Shown here one piece after another: positions 34,384 through 42,915 of a DNA stretch of 55,500 nucleotides. The notes beneath the pieces are model-generated. The model saw nothing but the letters and a program-made list of their open reading frames with translations. It made no database searches and was not told the origin of the DNA. Position numbers and translations under genes: made by a program. How positions within the stretch are numbered: position 1 is the stretch's first letter; each line of letters opens with the position of its first letter. Origin of the DNA: Polyangium sp. 6x1 (lineage in GTDB: Bacteria > Myxococcota_A > Polyangia > Polyangiales > Polyangiaceae); assembly GCF_029946515.1 (NCBI RefSeq), contig NZ_JARZHH010000072.1, positions 1 to 55,500 on the forward strand. Direction: 5' to 3'.

Positions 34384-34929
34384 CTAGCCCAGGTGGACTT
34401 CCTTGCCGTTGATGGATACTTTTTCCTCGGTGAGGATCGTCGCGCTCTTCGCCTGTGAATGCATCGAGCCTTCGACGACCGTATGCGTTTGTCCCGCCTG
34501 TACACTGAGGAGCTCGGTGACGCGCTGGCGCAGCGTGGTGAACGCGTGGACGACCTCGGAGGCGATCGTGCGGATCTTCTTCGAGGTCACGGAGAGCTCG
34601 GGCGAGGCAATCTCGACGCCACGATCCGCGGCGATCCGGAGTGTCCCCCCGGCGCGAAGCTCGGCGTCGGCGGGGAAATGCAGGACCGCCGGGCCTCGCG
34701 CGTGCACGACGCCGATGATCCAGTGGCCCTCGGCATTGCCGATGACGAGCACCTCGTCGCCGGGGACGGGCTCGTACGCGTACGCGAGGGCGAGGCGCGC
34801 GTGGGCCTTGCCGCCTTTCGGCAGGTCGACCTCGATTTCGGCGGGGCGGACGGACGCGACCGTCGCCGGGCCGAGGTAGATGCCCTTGTCCGCGGTTTCC
34901 TCGAAACGCAATCGCGCCACGTTCGACAT
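34384..34929 (-). CDS. DUF3540 protein (T6SS-associated)
   Basis: This 181-aa protein matches DUF3540 genes that sit between DUF2169, pentapeptide and DUF4150 genes. An N-terminal OB-like beta-barrel (VDLPKGGKAHARLALAYAYEPVPGDEVLVIG) leads to a beta-helix-like C-terminus (LRAGGTLRIAADRGVEIASPELSVTSKKI), as in a VgrG/gp5 needle. A tip-associated role is likely. ATG 34929 has AAGGAG about 6 nt upstream. A GTG 15 nt earlier (34944) overlaps the previous stop by 4 nt and is an alternative start. It is followed after 13 nt by the PAAR-S41 gene. Confidence 0.83.
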   Translation of the reverse strand: MSNVARLRFEETADKGIYLGPATVASVRPAEIEVDLPKGGKAHARLALAYAYEPVPGDEVLVIGNAEGHWIIGVVHARGPAVLHFPADAELRAGGTLRIAADRGVEIASPELSVTSKKIRTIASEVVHAFTTLRQRVTELLSVQAGQTHTVVEGSMHSQAKSATILTEEKVSINGKEVHLG

Positions 34930-34940
34930 CGGGGTCTCCT

Positions 34941-36620
34941 TCACGTTCCTTCGCGCGGCGGGGGCCTGTACGCCTCCGCTTCGAGCCTATCGAGATCGGT
35001 GCGGCGGACGCCGAGCAGGTTCGCGCCCACGAAGAGCGCGCCCGAATCCCGCACGTTGTGCAGGTTGGCGTGGGAGAGGTTCGCCGTGGAGAAATCGGCC
35101 TCGCGCACGTCGGCGTGGGAGAGGTTCGCGTGGGCGAGCTTCGCGCCGCCGAAGATCGCGCCTTTCGCCTTCGTTCGCACCCAGAGCGTCTCGCGAAGAT
35201 CGGCGCCGCCGAAATGGGCGAAGCCGGCCTCCGCTCCGGTGAACGTCGCGTGCCGGAGCCGCGCGCCCGTGAAGCGCGCCCCCGCGGCCGCCGCGTCCCC
35301 GAAGAACGCGCCTTTCGCTTGCAGCCCCGTGAGATCGGCCGTTTCGAGCCGCGTGCGCACGAAGCAGGCCTGCGTGGCCGTGGCGTTCGTGAGCTTCGCG
35401 CCCGAGAGATCGGCGTCCGTGAAATCGGCGTGCGTGAAATCGCAGCCGGCGAGGTTCATGCCGCGGAGGTTCGATTTGAAGAACGAGCAGCGGTGCATGG
35501 AGAGGCCGGCGAGGCGCAGGTTCCGGAGATCCATGCCGCCGAAATCGACGGTCTTGAATGTCGTCCGCTCGATCTTCGCGCCTTCGAGGCTCGCGCCGCG
35601 GAGGCTCGCGCCCCACAAGAATGCGTGCGAGAGGACCGTCCCCGCGAGGACGGCCCGATCGAGCTGGGTCATCAGGAGCCGCGCGCCTTCGAGGCTCGCG
35701 CCGGAGAGGTCGGCCTCGGTGAGCGTCGTCATTTCGAGGTCCTGCCCTGCGAGATTCACGAGCACGAGCTTGGCGCGTTGAAAGATCGTGCGCTTCACAT
35801 TCGCGCCGGCGAGATTCGCGCCCGTGAGATCGCAGCCCGTGAGGTCCGCCATTTCGAGGTTTGTCCCCGACAGGCGCGCGTCGCGCAGGCAGACGCCGCG
35901 CAGCGACGTGAAGAACAGGCTTTTTCCTGCGAGATCGGCGCGATCGGCCTCGCCCTCCTCGGCCGGGAGCACGGCGCCGTCGTCGCGATTCCGATCGAGC
36001 TTGCTCAGGATTGCCCGGTCGAGCTGGCATTTGTCGAGGACCTTGGGCAGCGTCGCGCCGCGCAGATCGGCCTCGTGGAGGAGGACCACGTCGAGCGTCG
36101 CGCCGTCGAGGTTTGCCCGGACGAGCCGCGCGCGCGAGAGGACGGTCTGCTCCATGCGGATGCCGCGGAGGTTCGCGCCCGTGAGGTTCGCGCCCATCAG
36201 CACCGTCTGGTGGAAAACGGCGTTCTCCGCATCGATGCCCGAGAGATCCGCGCCTTCGAGCATGGCCTCCGAAAGATTCGCACCCCAGAGCCGCGCCCGC
36301 GCGAGGTTTGCCCGCGGCAGGACGGCGCGGCGCAGGCTCGCCGTCGCGAGGCTCGCGCCCGCGAAGCTCACGCGAAGGCATTTCGCGCCGTCGAGATTCG
36401 CCCCTTCGAGGTTCGCGCCTTCGAACGAGGTGTCGAAAAGCTCGGCCTCCGCGAGGCTCGCATTGCGCAGGGAAGCGCCGTCGAGCCGCACACCGCGGAG
36501 CTTGGCTTTCGCGAGTTTCGCGGCGCCGAGGTCCTGGCCACGGAGATCCACGCTGTCGAGGGTCACGCCCTCGAAGCTCTCTCCCGATCGGAGGCGCGCG
36601 GCGAGCTCGGCCGGGCTCAC
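34941..36620 (-). CDS. Pentapeptide-repeat protein
   Basis: This 559-aa protein is almost entirely A(D/N)LxG-type pentapeptide repeats (ADLSGASLEGARLLMTQLDRA and similar) from about residue 15 to 540, with short interruptions near 195-225. It should fold as one long right-handed quadrilateral beta-helix. It is encoded directly after the DUF2169-pentapeptide protein with a 4-nt overlap, so it is part of the T6SS operon and may be a cargo or structural spike extension. DNA-mimic pentapeptide proteins are usually about 200 aa, so a gyrase-protecting role is less likely. Confidence 0.88.
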   Translation of the reverse strand: MSPAELAARLRSGESFEGVTLDSVDLRGQDLGAAKLAKAKLRGVRLDGASLRNASLAEAELFDTSFEGANLEGANLDGAKCLRVSFAGASLATASLRRAVLPRANLARARLWGANLSEAMLEGADLSGIDAENAVFHQTVLMGANLTGANLRGIRMEQTVLSRARLVRANLDGATLDVVLLHEADLRGATLPKVLDKCQLDRAILSKLDRNRDDGAVLPAEEGEADRADLAGKSLFFTSLRGVCLRDARLSGTNLEMADLTGCDLTGANLAGANVKRTIFQRAKLVLVNLAGQDLEMTTLTEADLSGASLEGARLLMTQLDRAVLAGTVLSHAFLWGASLRGASLEGAKIERTTFKTVDFGGMDLRNLRLAGLSMHRCSFFKSNLRGMNLAGCDFTHADFTDADLSGAKLTNATATQACFVRTRLETADLTGLQAKGAFFGDAAAAGARFTGARLRHATFTGAEAGFAHFGGADLRETLWVRTKAKGAIFGGAKLAHANLSHADVREADFSTANLSHANLHNVRDSGALFVGANLLGVRRTDLDRLEAEAYRPPPREGT

Positions 36621-39049
36621 GCGCCACGCTCCAGGGTGGAGCGCTTCAGGTTCGCCCCGTTGAAATCGGCGTCCTTGCCTTGCGCGGCGGTGAAATTCGC
36701 CTCGTAGAGGTTTGCCTTCACGAATTTCGTCCGGCTCACGAGCGCCCTCGAAAAATCGGCTTCGAAGAAGTTGGCTTGCGTCGCGTCCACGTCTTCGAGC
36801 TTCGCCTTGTAAAACCGGGCCCCCGGGAGGTTCGCCCGGACGAACGAGGCCGCGGTCGCGGAGACGCGGGTGAAATGGGAGGCCGGAAGATCGGCGTGGG
36901 AGAGGTCGGCGTCTTCGAGGTTCGCGCCTTCGAGGAGGACCTTTTCGCCGGTGGCATCCGCGAGCGAGGCGAGCACGAGGTGCGCGTCGTGGAAGCTCGC
37001 GCCCGCGATGCGCGCGCCCACGAACCGCGCTTTTCGGCCGCGGACACGCGCGAGCAGCGCGGAGACGAGCGAGGCGCGCTCGAACGAGGCGCCGTCGATC
37101 GTGGCCTCGGTGAAATCGGCCCGCTCGAAATCGGCGCGCTCGGCGCGGGCGCCCGTGAGGTTTGTCCGGGTGAACACCGCATAGGGGCCGCTCGCTTGCG
37201 CGAGCGTGGCGCCTTCGAGGTCGCCGTCCTCGAAAAAGGCCGTTTCCAGGGACGCGCGGCTGAAATCGGCATGCTTGGCGCGGACGCGGGCGAGGTTCGC
37301 GCGCCGGAGGTCCGCGGAGACGAGGCGCGCGCCTTCGAGGTTCGTCTTGAAGAGCACGGCGTCGCGCAGGTTCGCGCCCGAAAGATCGGCGCCGGAGAGG
37401 TCAGCGCGCGTGAGGATCGCGCCTTCGAGGTTCGCGCCGCGCAGGTCGAGGCCCCGCAGATCCCGCCCGGTGAGGTCCTGCTCGGAGAGATCCCGCCCCG
37501 GCCCGGGTTCGTCCGTCGAAATGGGGCCCGTGGGCGGACGGTAGGCCGGATCGAGCTTTTGCCAGCGCGCATCGTGGGGGACGGCTTCGAGCTCGGCGAG
37601 CTTGGCGGAGAGCTCCTCCCGTTTGTCCGCGGGAACGTCCTTGTCCGCGATGGCTTTTTTGACGCGCTCGACCTCTTCGAGCACGCCGCGCATGGTCCGG
37701 CGCAGGCCGAGCGGCGGGAGAACGCCCGGTTTCTTGATGACCATGGAGGGCGGCGCGTCGTCGACCGCTTGCGCGGCCTTCGCGAGATCGGCGTCGATGT
37801 CCTTGTGCCCCTTTGCCTTTTCCCGCGCCTCGGCGATGTTCTTTCCGACCTCTGCGACCATGGGCGCGCCGAACGCGCCGAGCTTCTGGTCGATCTTCGC
37901 CGAAATGGGATCGAGATCCGAGCGCAGGGGAGGCGGCTCGCCGCGCTTCTCGGCCTGCGCGCGGGCGACGACGTCGGCGAATGCGGGGGGCATGGCCGCG
38001 GCGAGGTTCACCGGATCCTTCTCGAAGGCGAGGAGGATGTCCCGGTAATGCGTCTCGGGCAGGGGCCGCGTGCCGAGCTGCTCCTGGGCAATGAGCATCG
38101 TGCGGACGTCTTCGAGGTCGTGCTCGCGCACCTCGATGACGCCGCGGAACGTCAATTCGAGGACGTTGCGATCGAGGTCGGCGAGCAAGGTGTCGAGCGA
38201 GATCGGCACCTCGCGGAAGCGGCCGGCGTCGTCGTGCACGAAGGCGCGGACGCGCGTGCCGGGCAGGCGTGTGCGCAGTGTGGGCTCGGTCGCCGAGAGG
38301 TTCTGGAAGAGCAGCTCCTCGTCGCCGCGCAGATACCCGGGGAGCTGCTGATCCGGGGGCGCGGCGTGGAAGTGCGTCCAGTCGAAATCCTCGGCGTAAA
38401 ACGGCGCGCGTTTTTCCTGCCAGGCCTTTCCGTACTCCTTGCCGATCTTGCCCGCGCGCGCAGGCCAGTACGGGCTCACGGGGCCAAACCCCGCCGGAAC
38501 CGGGCGATCCCCGCGGCTCCGGACCGGTACGTCGGGGTATTCCACGCTGGGCAATTCGTCGCCGAGGCCCTTGCCGGCGGGGTTGTCCAGAAAACCCGGG
38601 CCGCCGAACGCGTTCGCCCAGGTGAGGGGCATTTTCGTGAAGCCGATCGGAGCCGAGGGGACGGCGCCGGGGAGTTTGTCGGACCAGGCCCGCCGCCCGA
38701 CGACGCGCAAGGTCTTCGACCAGGCGCCGACCGCGAACCGGACGAGGCACTCCGTGAGAGGAATGCCGCCGGCGGCGTGGCAATGGCCCTTGACGAAGAC
38801 CTCGGCGTTCAGCTTGAAATCGGCGAAGTCGCTGGGAAAGAGGCACTCGCCCGCGCGCTCCTCGTCGCCGTCGGCGAACGTCTCGCCGGAGAGGAAGCGC
38901 TGGTCGATCGGCTGCTCGATGACCTTCAGCGCGCCGCCGGGCCCGAGCGCGTACGACGCGCGGACGACGACGGTCATCTCGGGCTGCGGCGGGCGCCGCG
39001 ACGTGAGCTTCGTGCCGACGAGGAAGGGGGTGAGGTTTTTCGTGAGCAT
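36617..39049 (-). CDS. DUF2169 protein fused to a pentapeptide-repeat domain
   Basis: This 810-aa protein has three parts. DUF2169 spans about 1-310 (VGTKLTSRRPPQPEMTVVVRASYAL, LTWANAFGGPGF, AEDFDWTHFHAAPPDQQ). A helical, charged linker spans about 320-490. A C-terminal pentapeptide-repeat beta-helix spans about 495-805 (LRGLDLRGANLEGAILTRADL onward). The fusion physically joins the adaptor to a repeat platform. The next gene encodes a free pentapeptide protein that may pair with it; the two overlap by 4 nt. It is 15 nt downstream of the 519-aa unknown gene. Confidence 0.88.
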   Translation of the reverse strand: MLTKNLTPFLVGTKLTSRRPPQPEMTVVVRASYALGPGGALKVIEQPIDQRFLSGETFADGDEERAGECLFPSDFADFKLNAEVFVKGHCHAAGGIPLTECLVRFAVGAWSKTLRVVGRRAWSDKLPGAVPSAPIGFTKMPLTWANAFGGPGFLDNPAGKGLGDELPSVEYPDVPVRSRGDRPVPAGFGPVSPYWPARAGKIGKEYGKAWQEKRAPFYAEDFDWTHFHAAPPDQQLPGYLRGDEELLFQNLSATEPTLRTRLPGTRVRAFVHDDAGRFREVPISLDTLLADLDRNVLELTFRGVIEVREHDLEDVRTMLIAQEQLGTRPLPETHYRDILLAFEKDPVNLAAAMPPAFADVVARAQAEKRGEPPPLRSDLDPISAKIDQKLGAFGAPMVAEVGKNIAEAREKAKGHKDIDADLAKAAQAVDDAPPSMVIKKPGVLPPLGLRRTMRGVLEEVERVKKAIADKDVPADKREELSAKLAELEAVPHDARWQKLDPAYRPPTGPISTDEPGPGRDLSEQDLTGRDLRGLDLRGANLEGAILTRADLSGADLSGANLRDAVLFKTNLEGARLVSADLRRANLARVRAKHADFSRASLETAFFEDGDLEGATLAQASGPYAVFTRTNLTGARAERADFERADFTEATIDGASFERASLVSALLARVRGRKARFVGARIAGASFHDAHLVLASLADATGEKVLLEGANLEDADLSHADLPASHFTRVSATAASFVRANLPGARFYKAKLEDVDATQANFFEADFSRALVSRTKFVKANLYEANFTAAQGKDADFNGANLKRSTLERGA

Positions 39050-39064
39050 GTCGTCGCCGGAAGC

Positions 39065-40624
39065 TCAGAGCCCGAGCTGCACCTGGATACCGGCAATGCC
39101 TACTTGCAAGGCCGTGAGCTTGCTCTCGACCGTGACCGTCGAGTCGTTGAGGGTCGCGTGCATGGTCTGGAGCGACGCATTGAGCTCCTTCAGCGCGATC
39201 TCTTTCTTGTCCGGGATCCGGATCTCCTCGTGGTGCTTGCCAATCGTCCACTCGTGGCTCCACCCGATCGTGAGGCCGACGCGCGCGCCGAGCGTGAACT
39301 CGCCCGTGATGCCGACGATGCTGATGTTGCCCTTCGCGCCGATGATCTCCGTATCGAGCTGCGCCGCGGCGATCGTGAGGCTGCCGAGCGTGCCCGCGAT
39401 CGTGGTCTCCATCTGCGCGCCGACGGTCGTGAAATCGTTTGCCGTGACGATGTTCGAAACGGAGTTCGACGCGACCGCGTACGTCTCCTCGTGCATCGCA
39501 GGCACGGGCCTGTCGATCTTGCCCGTCTTCGAGGTGATGCTGGCGTCGCAATACGTGTACTCGTTGATGTCGCCCGTGACGTCGGTCGTCGAGCTCGTCG
39601 TCGTCGCGTACGTCTCCTCGGTGATCGAGGGGATCCGCTTGCTCGGGCTGCCCGTGTAACTCTCGATCTTGGAGGCCCAGGTCTTCTCCAGGATCTCGGG
39701 GTTGCCGTAGGGTTTTTCGAGCTGCTCGTGCCACTCCACGGGGTTCTCGGAGCCCACGATGGAGTGCTTGTAGTTGCCATACCAGTGCTCGTAGAAGTCA
39801 CCGGCGTAATCGCTGGTCTGGCAGAAATTGTTCGTCGTGTTCTCGAGGTGCCAGGTGCCGCGCTTGCCGAACAAGCCGGGCCGGAACTCCACGCGCACGC
39901 TGGCGCCGGGCATCGAAGCCGGGCCGAGGTCCTGGAGGTGGCCGCCGGAGAGGTCCCAGCCGCCCGCGCCCCCGGGGTCGTCCTGGCGGCTCATCACGAC
40001 CATCTTGTAGTTGCCGCGGATGACCTCGACCTTGTCGCCATAGGTGGTCGAGATGCGATTGCCATCCGTGTGGTCCCACCAGCCGCCGCGCGTGAGCAGC
40101 GCCGCGCTATGGGCCATGCGGTCTTCCTTGAGGCGCGACTGGTTATCGCGGTCCTTGTCGCCCCACGGCGGGTCACCGATGCGCTGATCGTCGAGGAAAA
40201 CGCCTCGGTCTTCCTCCTTGTCCTTCCCCGTCGTCTCGTCCTTGACGATGTCGCCGTTCGCGTCCCTGAGCGGGAGGACGCCGACGCCGGTGTTGTCCTC
40301 GTAGTTGGGGTGTTTCGTGCGGATCTCGGCCCCGTAAGGCAACGTGGCGGGGCCGCCCTGGCCCCCCGAGACCACGAGCGCCACCCGGGCAAGCTCGTTC
40401 GCTCGTTTCGCGGCCGGATCGTTTTCCGGGTGCTCGTGGAAGGCGCCGAGCCGCAAGAACGAGCTCATCGTCTGGCCCTGGCGATCGCCCTTGGGAATCA
40501 GCGGCGAGGTATCGTCGTCCGGATCCTCGTGCACCATGATGGCCGGCTTCCCGACCGAATCGATCGCGAAATCGGGCACCGAAATCAGAAGATACTTGCC
40601 CTCCGCCGAGACCTCGTCCGCCAT
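39065..40624 (-). CDS. Unknown protein of the T6SS operon
   Basis: This 519-aa protein was not recognised as any family. The N-terminal half has a mixed alpha/beta region with phage-baseplate-like surface motifs (LLTRGGWWDHTDGNRISTTYGDKVEVIRGNYKMVV). Residues about 330-470 are regularly repeating beta strands rich in Thr/Ser/Ile (TTDVTGDINEYTYCDASITSKTGKI, LTIAAAQLDTEIIGAKGNISIVG), the pattern of a beta-helix. The C-terminal about 40 residues are helical and coiled-coil-like. The repeats resemble VgrG C-terminal needles, so a tip component or effector carrier is likely. CAGGAGG precedes the ATG, and a promoter is at 40649-40678. Confidence 0.7.
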   Translation of the reverse strand: MADEVSAEGKYLLISVPDFAIDSVGKPAIMVHEDPDDDTSPLIPKGDRQGQTMSSFLRLGAFHEHPENDPAAKRANELARVALVVSGGQGGPATLPYGAEIRTKHPNYEDNTGVGVLPLRDANGDIVKDETTGKDKEEDRGVFLDDQRIGDPPWGDKDRDNQSRLKEDRMAHSAALLTRGGWWDHTDGNRISTTYGDKVEVIRGNYKMVVMSRQDDPGGAGGWDLSGGHLQDLGPASMPGASVRVEFRPGLFGKRGTWHLENTTNNFCQTSDYAGDFYEHWYGNYKHSIVGSENPVEWHEQLEKPYGNPEILEKTWASKIESYTGSPSKRIPSITEETYATTTSSTTDVTGDINEYTYCDASITSKTGKIDRPVPAMHEETYAVASNSVSNIVTANDFTTVGAQMETTIAGTLGSLTIAAAQLDTEIIGAKGNISIVGITGEFTLGARVGLTIGWSHEWTIGKHHEEIRIPDKKEIALKELNASLQTMHATLNDSTVTVESKLTALQVGIAGIQVQLGL

Positions 40625-40648
40625 GTGCTCGCGCCTCCTGCGGAAGAA

Positions 40649-40678
40649 ACGCTAACAGAGCGCGGAGCCGACTGTAAA
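40649..40678 (-). promoter_or_regulatory. Promoter upstream of the 519-aa T6SS gene
   Basis: On the minus strand TTTACA (40673-40678), an 18-nt spacer and TAGCGT (40649-40654) give a plausible sigma-70-type promoter about 25 nt before the ATG at 40624. A Shine-Dalgarno (CAGGAGG) lies between. Confidence 0.45.
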
Positions 40679-40695
40679 GCTATGAAGTCGAAGGG

Positions 40696-41307
40696 TCAGC
40701 TCGACATGCGCTCGCACGCGCGCCGCAGCTCTTCGAGTTTCTCGGCTGACAGATGCAGCGTGATGCGATCTTTACGATCCCCGTCGCGGTATCCGAGCGT
40801 GAGGACCGCGATCTTCGCGGCCCCCGCGTCGCCGCGGCTCGAAGCGAGGACCCCGTCGAGCCGCCATTCGATCGATTCGACGACGGCGCCGTGATCGGCG
40901 AGCGTATCGCGGAAGGCGCTCACACCGAGGGTCGCGCGTGCCGCATCGTACCGCGAGAGCAAAATCGGCGCGATGACCGCGGCCTCCGGCGAGAGCGGGC
41001 CGCCCGCGAGGCCGACGACGTCTTCCTCGAATCGCGAGCGATCGAGGCCCCGCGCGCACGCCTCGCGCACGAGGAAACGCGAGGCTTTGAGCGCGCGGGC
41101 GAGATCGTCCCGCGGGGCCTCGAAGGCGCGCGCGAAGGTGTCGAGCGCAGGCTCGATGGAGGCCGGCGGAGGATCCGGCAAGGCCGGGCCGAGCGCGTCC
41201 CAGAATCGCGCGCGGGCCCGCTCGGGCAGCCGCGCGAGGGCCTGAAGATCGGCCGCGATCGCCTCCGGCGCGGCGTTGCCGCCGAGGCAATGTAAGGGGA
41301 GACTCAT
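40696..41307 (-). CDS. COMM-domain-like protein of the T6SS operon
   Basis: This 203-aa protein has an all-helical N-terminal part (about 12-125) and a C-terminal region (about 140-203) whose pattern follows the eukaryotic COMM domain. There is a V-x-x-x-x-W strand with Trp148 (ESIEWRLDGVLAS), a second hydrophobic strand (KIAVLTLGYRDG), a third (RITLHLSAEKL) and a final helix (LEELRRACERM). Total length and order match human COMMD proteins of about 200 aa. COMM-domain proteins are mostly known from eukaryotes, so the match needs profile confirmation. Its start overlaps the vgrG stop by 4 nt, tying it to that VgrG as a likely accessory or cargo. Confidence 0.6.
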   Translation of the reverse strand: MSLPLHCLGGNAAPEAIAADLQALARLPERARARFWDALGPALPDPPPASIEPALDTFARAFEAPRDDLARALKASRFLVREACARGLDRSRFEEDVVGLAGGPLSPEAAVIAPILLSRYDAARATLGVSAFRDTLADHGAVVESIEWRLDGVLASSRGDAGAAKIAVLTLGYRDGDRKDRITLHLSAEKLEELRRACERMSS

Positions 41308-42776
41308 CCGTTGCTGCTCTTGATCAACGCGTCCTTCATCTCGATCAGAATGCCCGTCGCCGTCTTGATGCGGTGCGCCGGCGCGGAGCCGGCGGCCACG
41401 GGCGAGGGCGTGATCGCGTTCGGCACGGTGTGCAGGATGATGGGCCGGTCCGGATCGCCGTCGATGAAGCCGACGAGGACCTCGGTCCCGGGCTTCAGGG
41501 GATGATGATGTCCGTAATTCTGGCCCGAGTGCGGCTGCGCCATACGAATGCGCCGTGAGACGAATTGCCGGTCGCCCGTTTGCGACGTGTCGAACATCAT
41601 GCGGACGAGGTAACGGCCCTCCTCGTCGATGCGCGCGAAGAGGCTCTCGGTGCCCTCCATTTCATGCGCGATGACGCCGTTGACGACGCCGTGGATCCGG
41701 GGCGTCGGCGTGACGCGCGAGGGCCGGAACGGAATGGCGGCCTCGATGGCGCGGAAGGTGTTCGTGTACGGGACTTCTCTCTTGTTGCCGAAGAGCGCCA
41801 CGGGCTGATGCGCCGTGTGCTCGATTTCGGTGACGAGGAAGGTGACGTCGCCGAGCTTGGGGTGCCCTTCGAGCGTGAACGTCCCTCCCGCGCGGATCCA
41901 GCCGAGATCACTCTCCAGGCGGAAGACGCGGTGCGTCGCCTCGGTCTCCTCGGAGCGGATTTTTGCGAGCCGCTGCGCTTCCACGGGCGTCTTGCAATGG
42001 GCGCCGTACTCGACGAAGCCCCCGCCGAGCCCGGACGGCGCGTCGGCGCTGCCCGTGGGATCGACGAGCGGTAAACGATAGTTGTAATCGTGCACCACGT
42101 GCGCACGAGGCACGAGGCGGGTCGTCGCCTCGATGTGGAAGACGTCGCGGCGCTCGCCGCGCGCCCGGAACGGCGCGAGCTCGTGTCCCTTCGCGATGGG
42201 AAAACCCTGGTTGTCGTCCGTGAAGACGATCTTGTCGCGGTCGCCCTCGTGCTCGAAGAAAAACGTGATGCCCTCGTGCTCGGCGAGGCGCGAGACGAAC
42301 GCGAGGTCGGTCTCCTTGTACTGCACGACGAACTCGCGCTTCGGGTACGTCGCGGTGAGACGCATCTCCACGTCGTCCGCGCCGAGCCCCACGAGCTCGA
42401 GTTTCTTCTGGATGATCTCGGGGACCGAGAGCTCCATGAAGATCTCCTGCGTCCGCACGAGCGAGAGGCGCTGGGCGCGCGGGACGAGGAGCAGGTGGTA
42501 CGAGCGGGTATCGGGCTCGGTGTCGATGCGGTCGTTGATCTCGGCGATCATGCCGTGGACGCGTCGTACGTCCTCACCTGCCACCTCGAATACGAGCGTC
42601 GCCGTCGCGCCCTCGACGAGGGCGAGGTCGAGGCCCGGGGGCTTCGTGCTGACGACGCCGAGCGAGAGCGCGAAGGGCTTTCCGAGGGATTCTCGCCCCG
42701 AGAGCTCGAAAACCTGCAAATCGTCGCAGGGAAAATCGTCGGACTCGATCCGGATGTGGACGCGGTCGTCGGCCAT
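41304..42776 (-). CDS. vgrG: VgrG-family T6SS tip protein
   Basis: This 490-aa protein has the gp27-like N-terminal domain (FELSGRESLGKPFALSLGVVS, AFVSRLAEHEGITFFFEHEGD), then a gp5 OB-fold region (GTESLFARIDEEGRYLVRMMFD). The conserved PGTEVLVGFIDGDPDRPIILHTVPN is near residue 440. The C-terminal needle is short and ends soon after. It is first in a minus-strand operon with the COMM-like, unknown, DUF2169 and PAAR-S41 genes. It is divergent from the second VgrG gene at 42916. Confidence 0.93.
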   Translation of the reverse strand: MADDRVHIRIESDDFPCDDLQVFELSGRESLGKPFALSLGVVSTKPPGLDLALVEGATATLVFEVAGEDVRRVHGMIAEINDRIDTEPDTRSYHLLLVPRAQRLSLVRTQEIFMELSVPEIIQKKLELVGLGADDVEMRLTATYPKREFVVQYKETDLAFVSRLAEHEGITFFFEHEGDRDKIVFTDDNQGFPIAKGHELAPFRARGERRDVFHIEATTRLVPRAHVVHDYNYRLPLVDPTGSADAPSGLGGGFVEYGAHCKTPVEAQRLAKIRSEETEATHRVFRLESDLGWIRAGGTFTLEGHPKLGDVTFLVTEIEHTAHQPVALFGNKREVPYTNTFRAIEAAIPFRPSRVTPTPRIHGVVNGVIAHEMEGTESLFARIDEEGRYLVRMMFDTSQTGDRQFVSRRIRMAQPHSGQNYGHHHPLKPGTEVLVGFIDGDPDRPIILHTVPNAITPSPVAAGSAPAHRIKTATGILIEMKDALIKSSNG

Positions 42777-42915
42777 GGGGAGAGCACACCAAATGGCGGC
42801 GTGACCGTCAAGACAAGACGGTGGGGCTTTCCGAATGCCTCTCCCACACGGCGTGGCAGTCGTGTTAGCTTCTCATGCCGCCCCGATCCCGGGGCCTTTC
42901 GCGCGGGACGACGTC

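Noticed and set aside
36308-40894. A very long plus-strand open frame (over 1500 codons) across the minus-strand pentapeptide, DUF2169 and unknown T6SS genes
   Set aside because: It is Arg/Glu/Ala-rich with no domain, and is the expected antisense shadow of GC-rich coding sequence. The opposite strand has clear families and coupled starts.
42857-42873. Possible sigma-54 promoter (GTGGCAGTCGTGTTAGC) before the second vgrG
   Set aside because: GG to GC spacing is 11 rather than 10 and the -12 element is imperfect; a TTAGCT -10 explains the site better.
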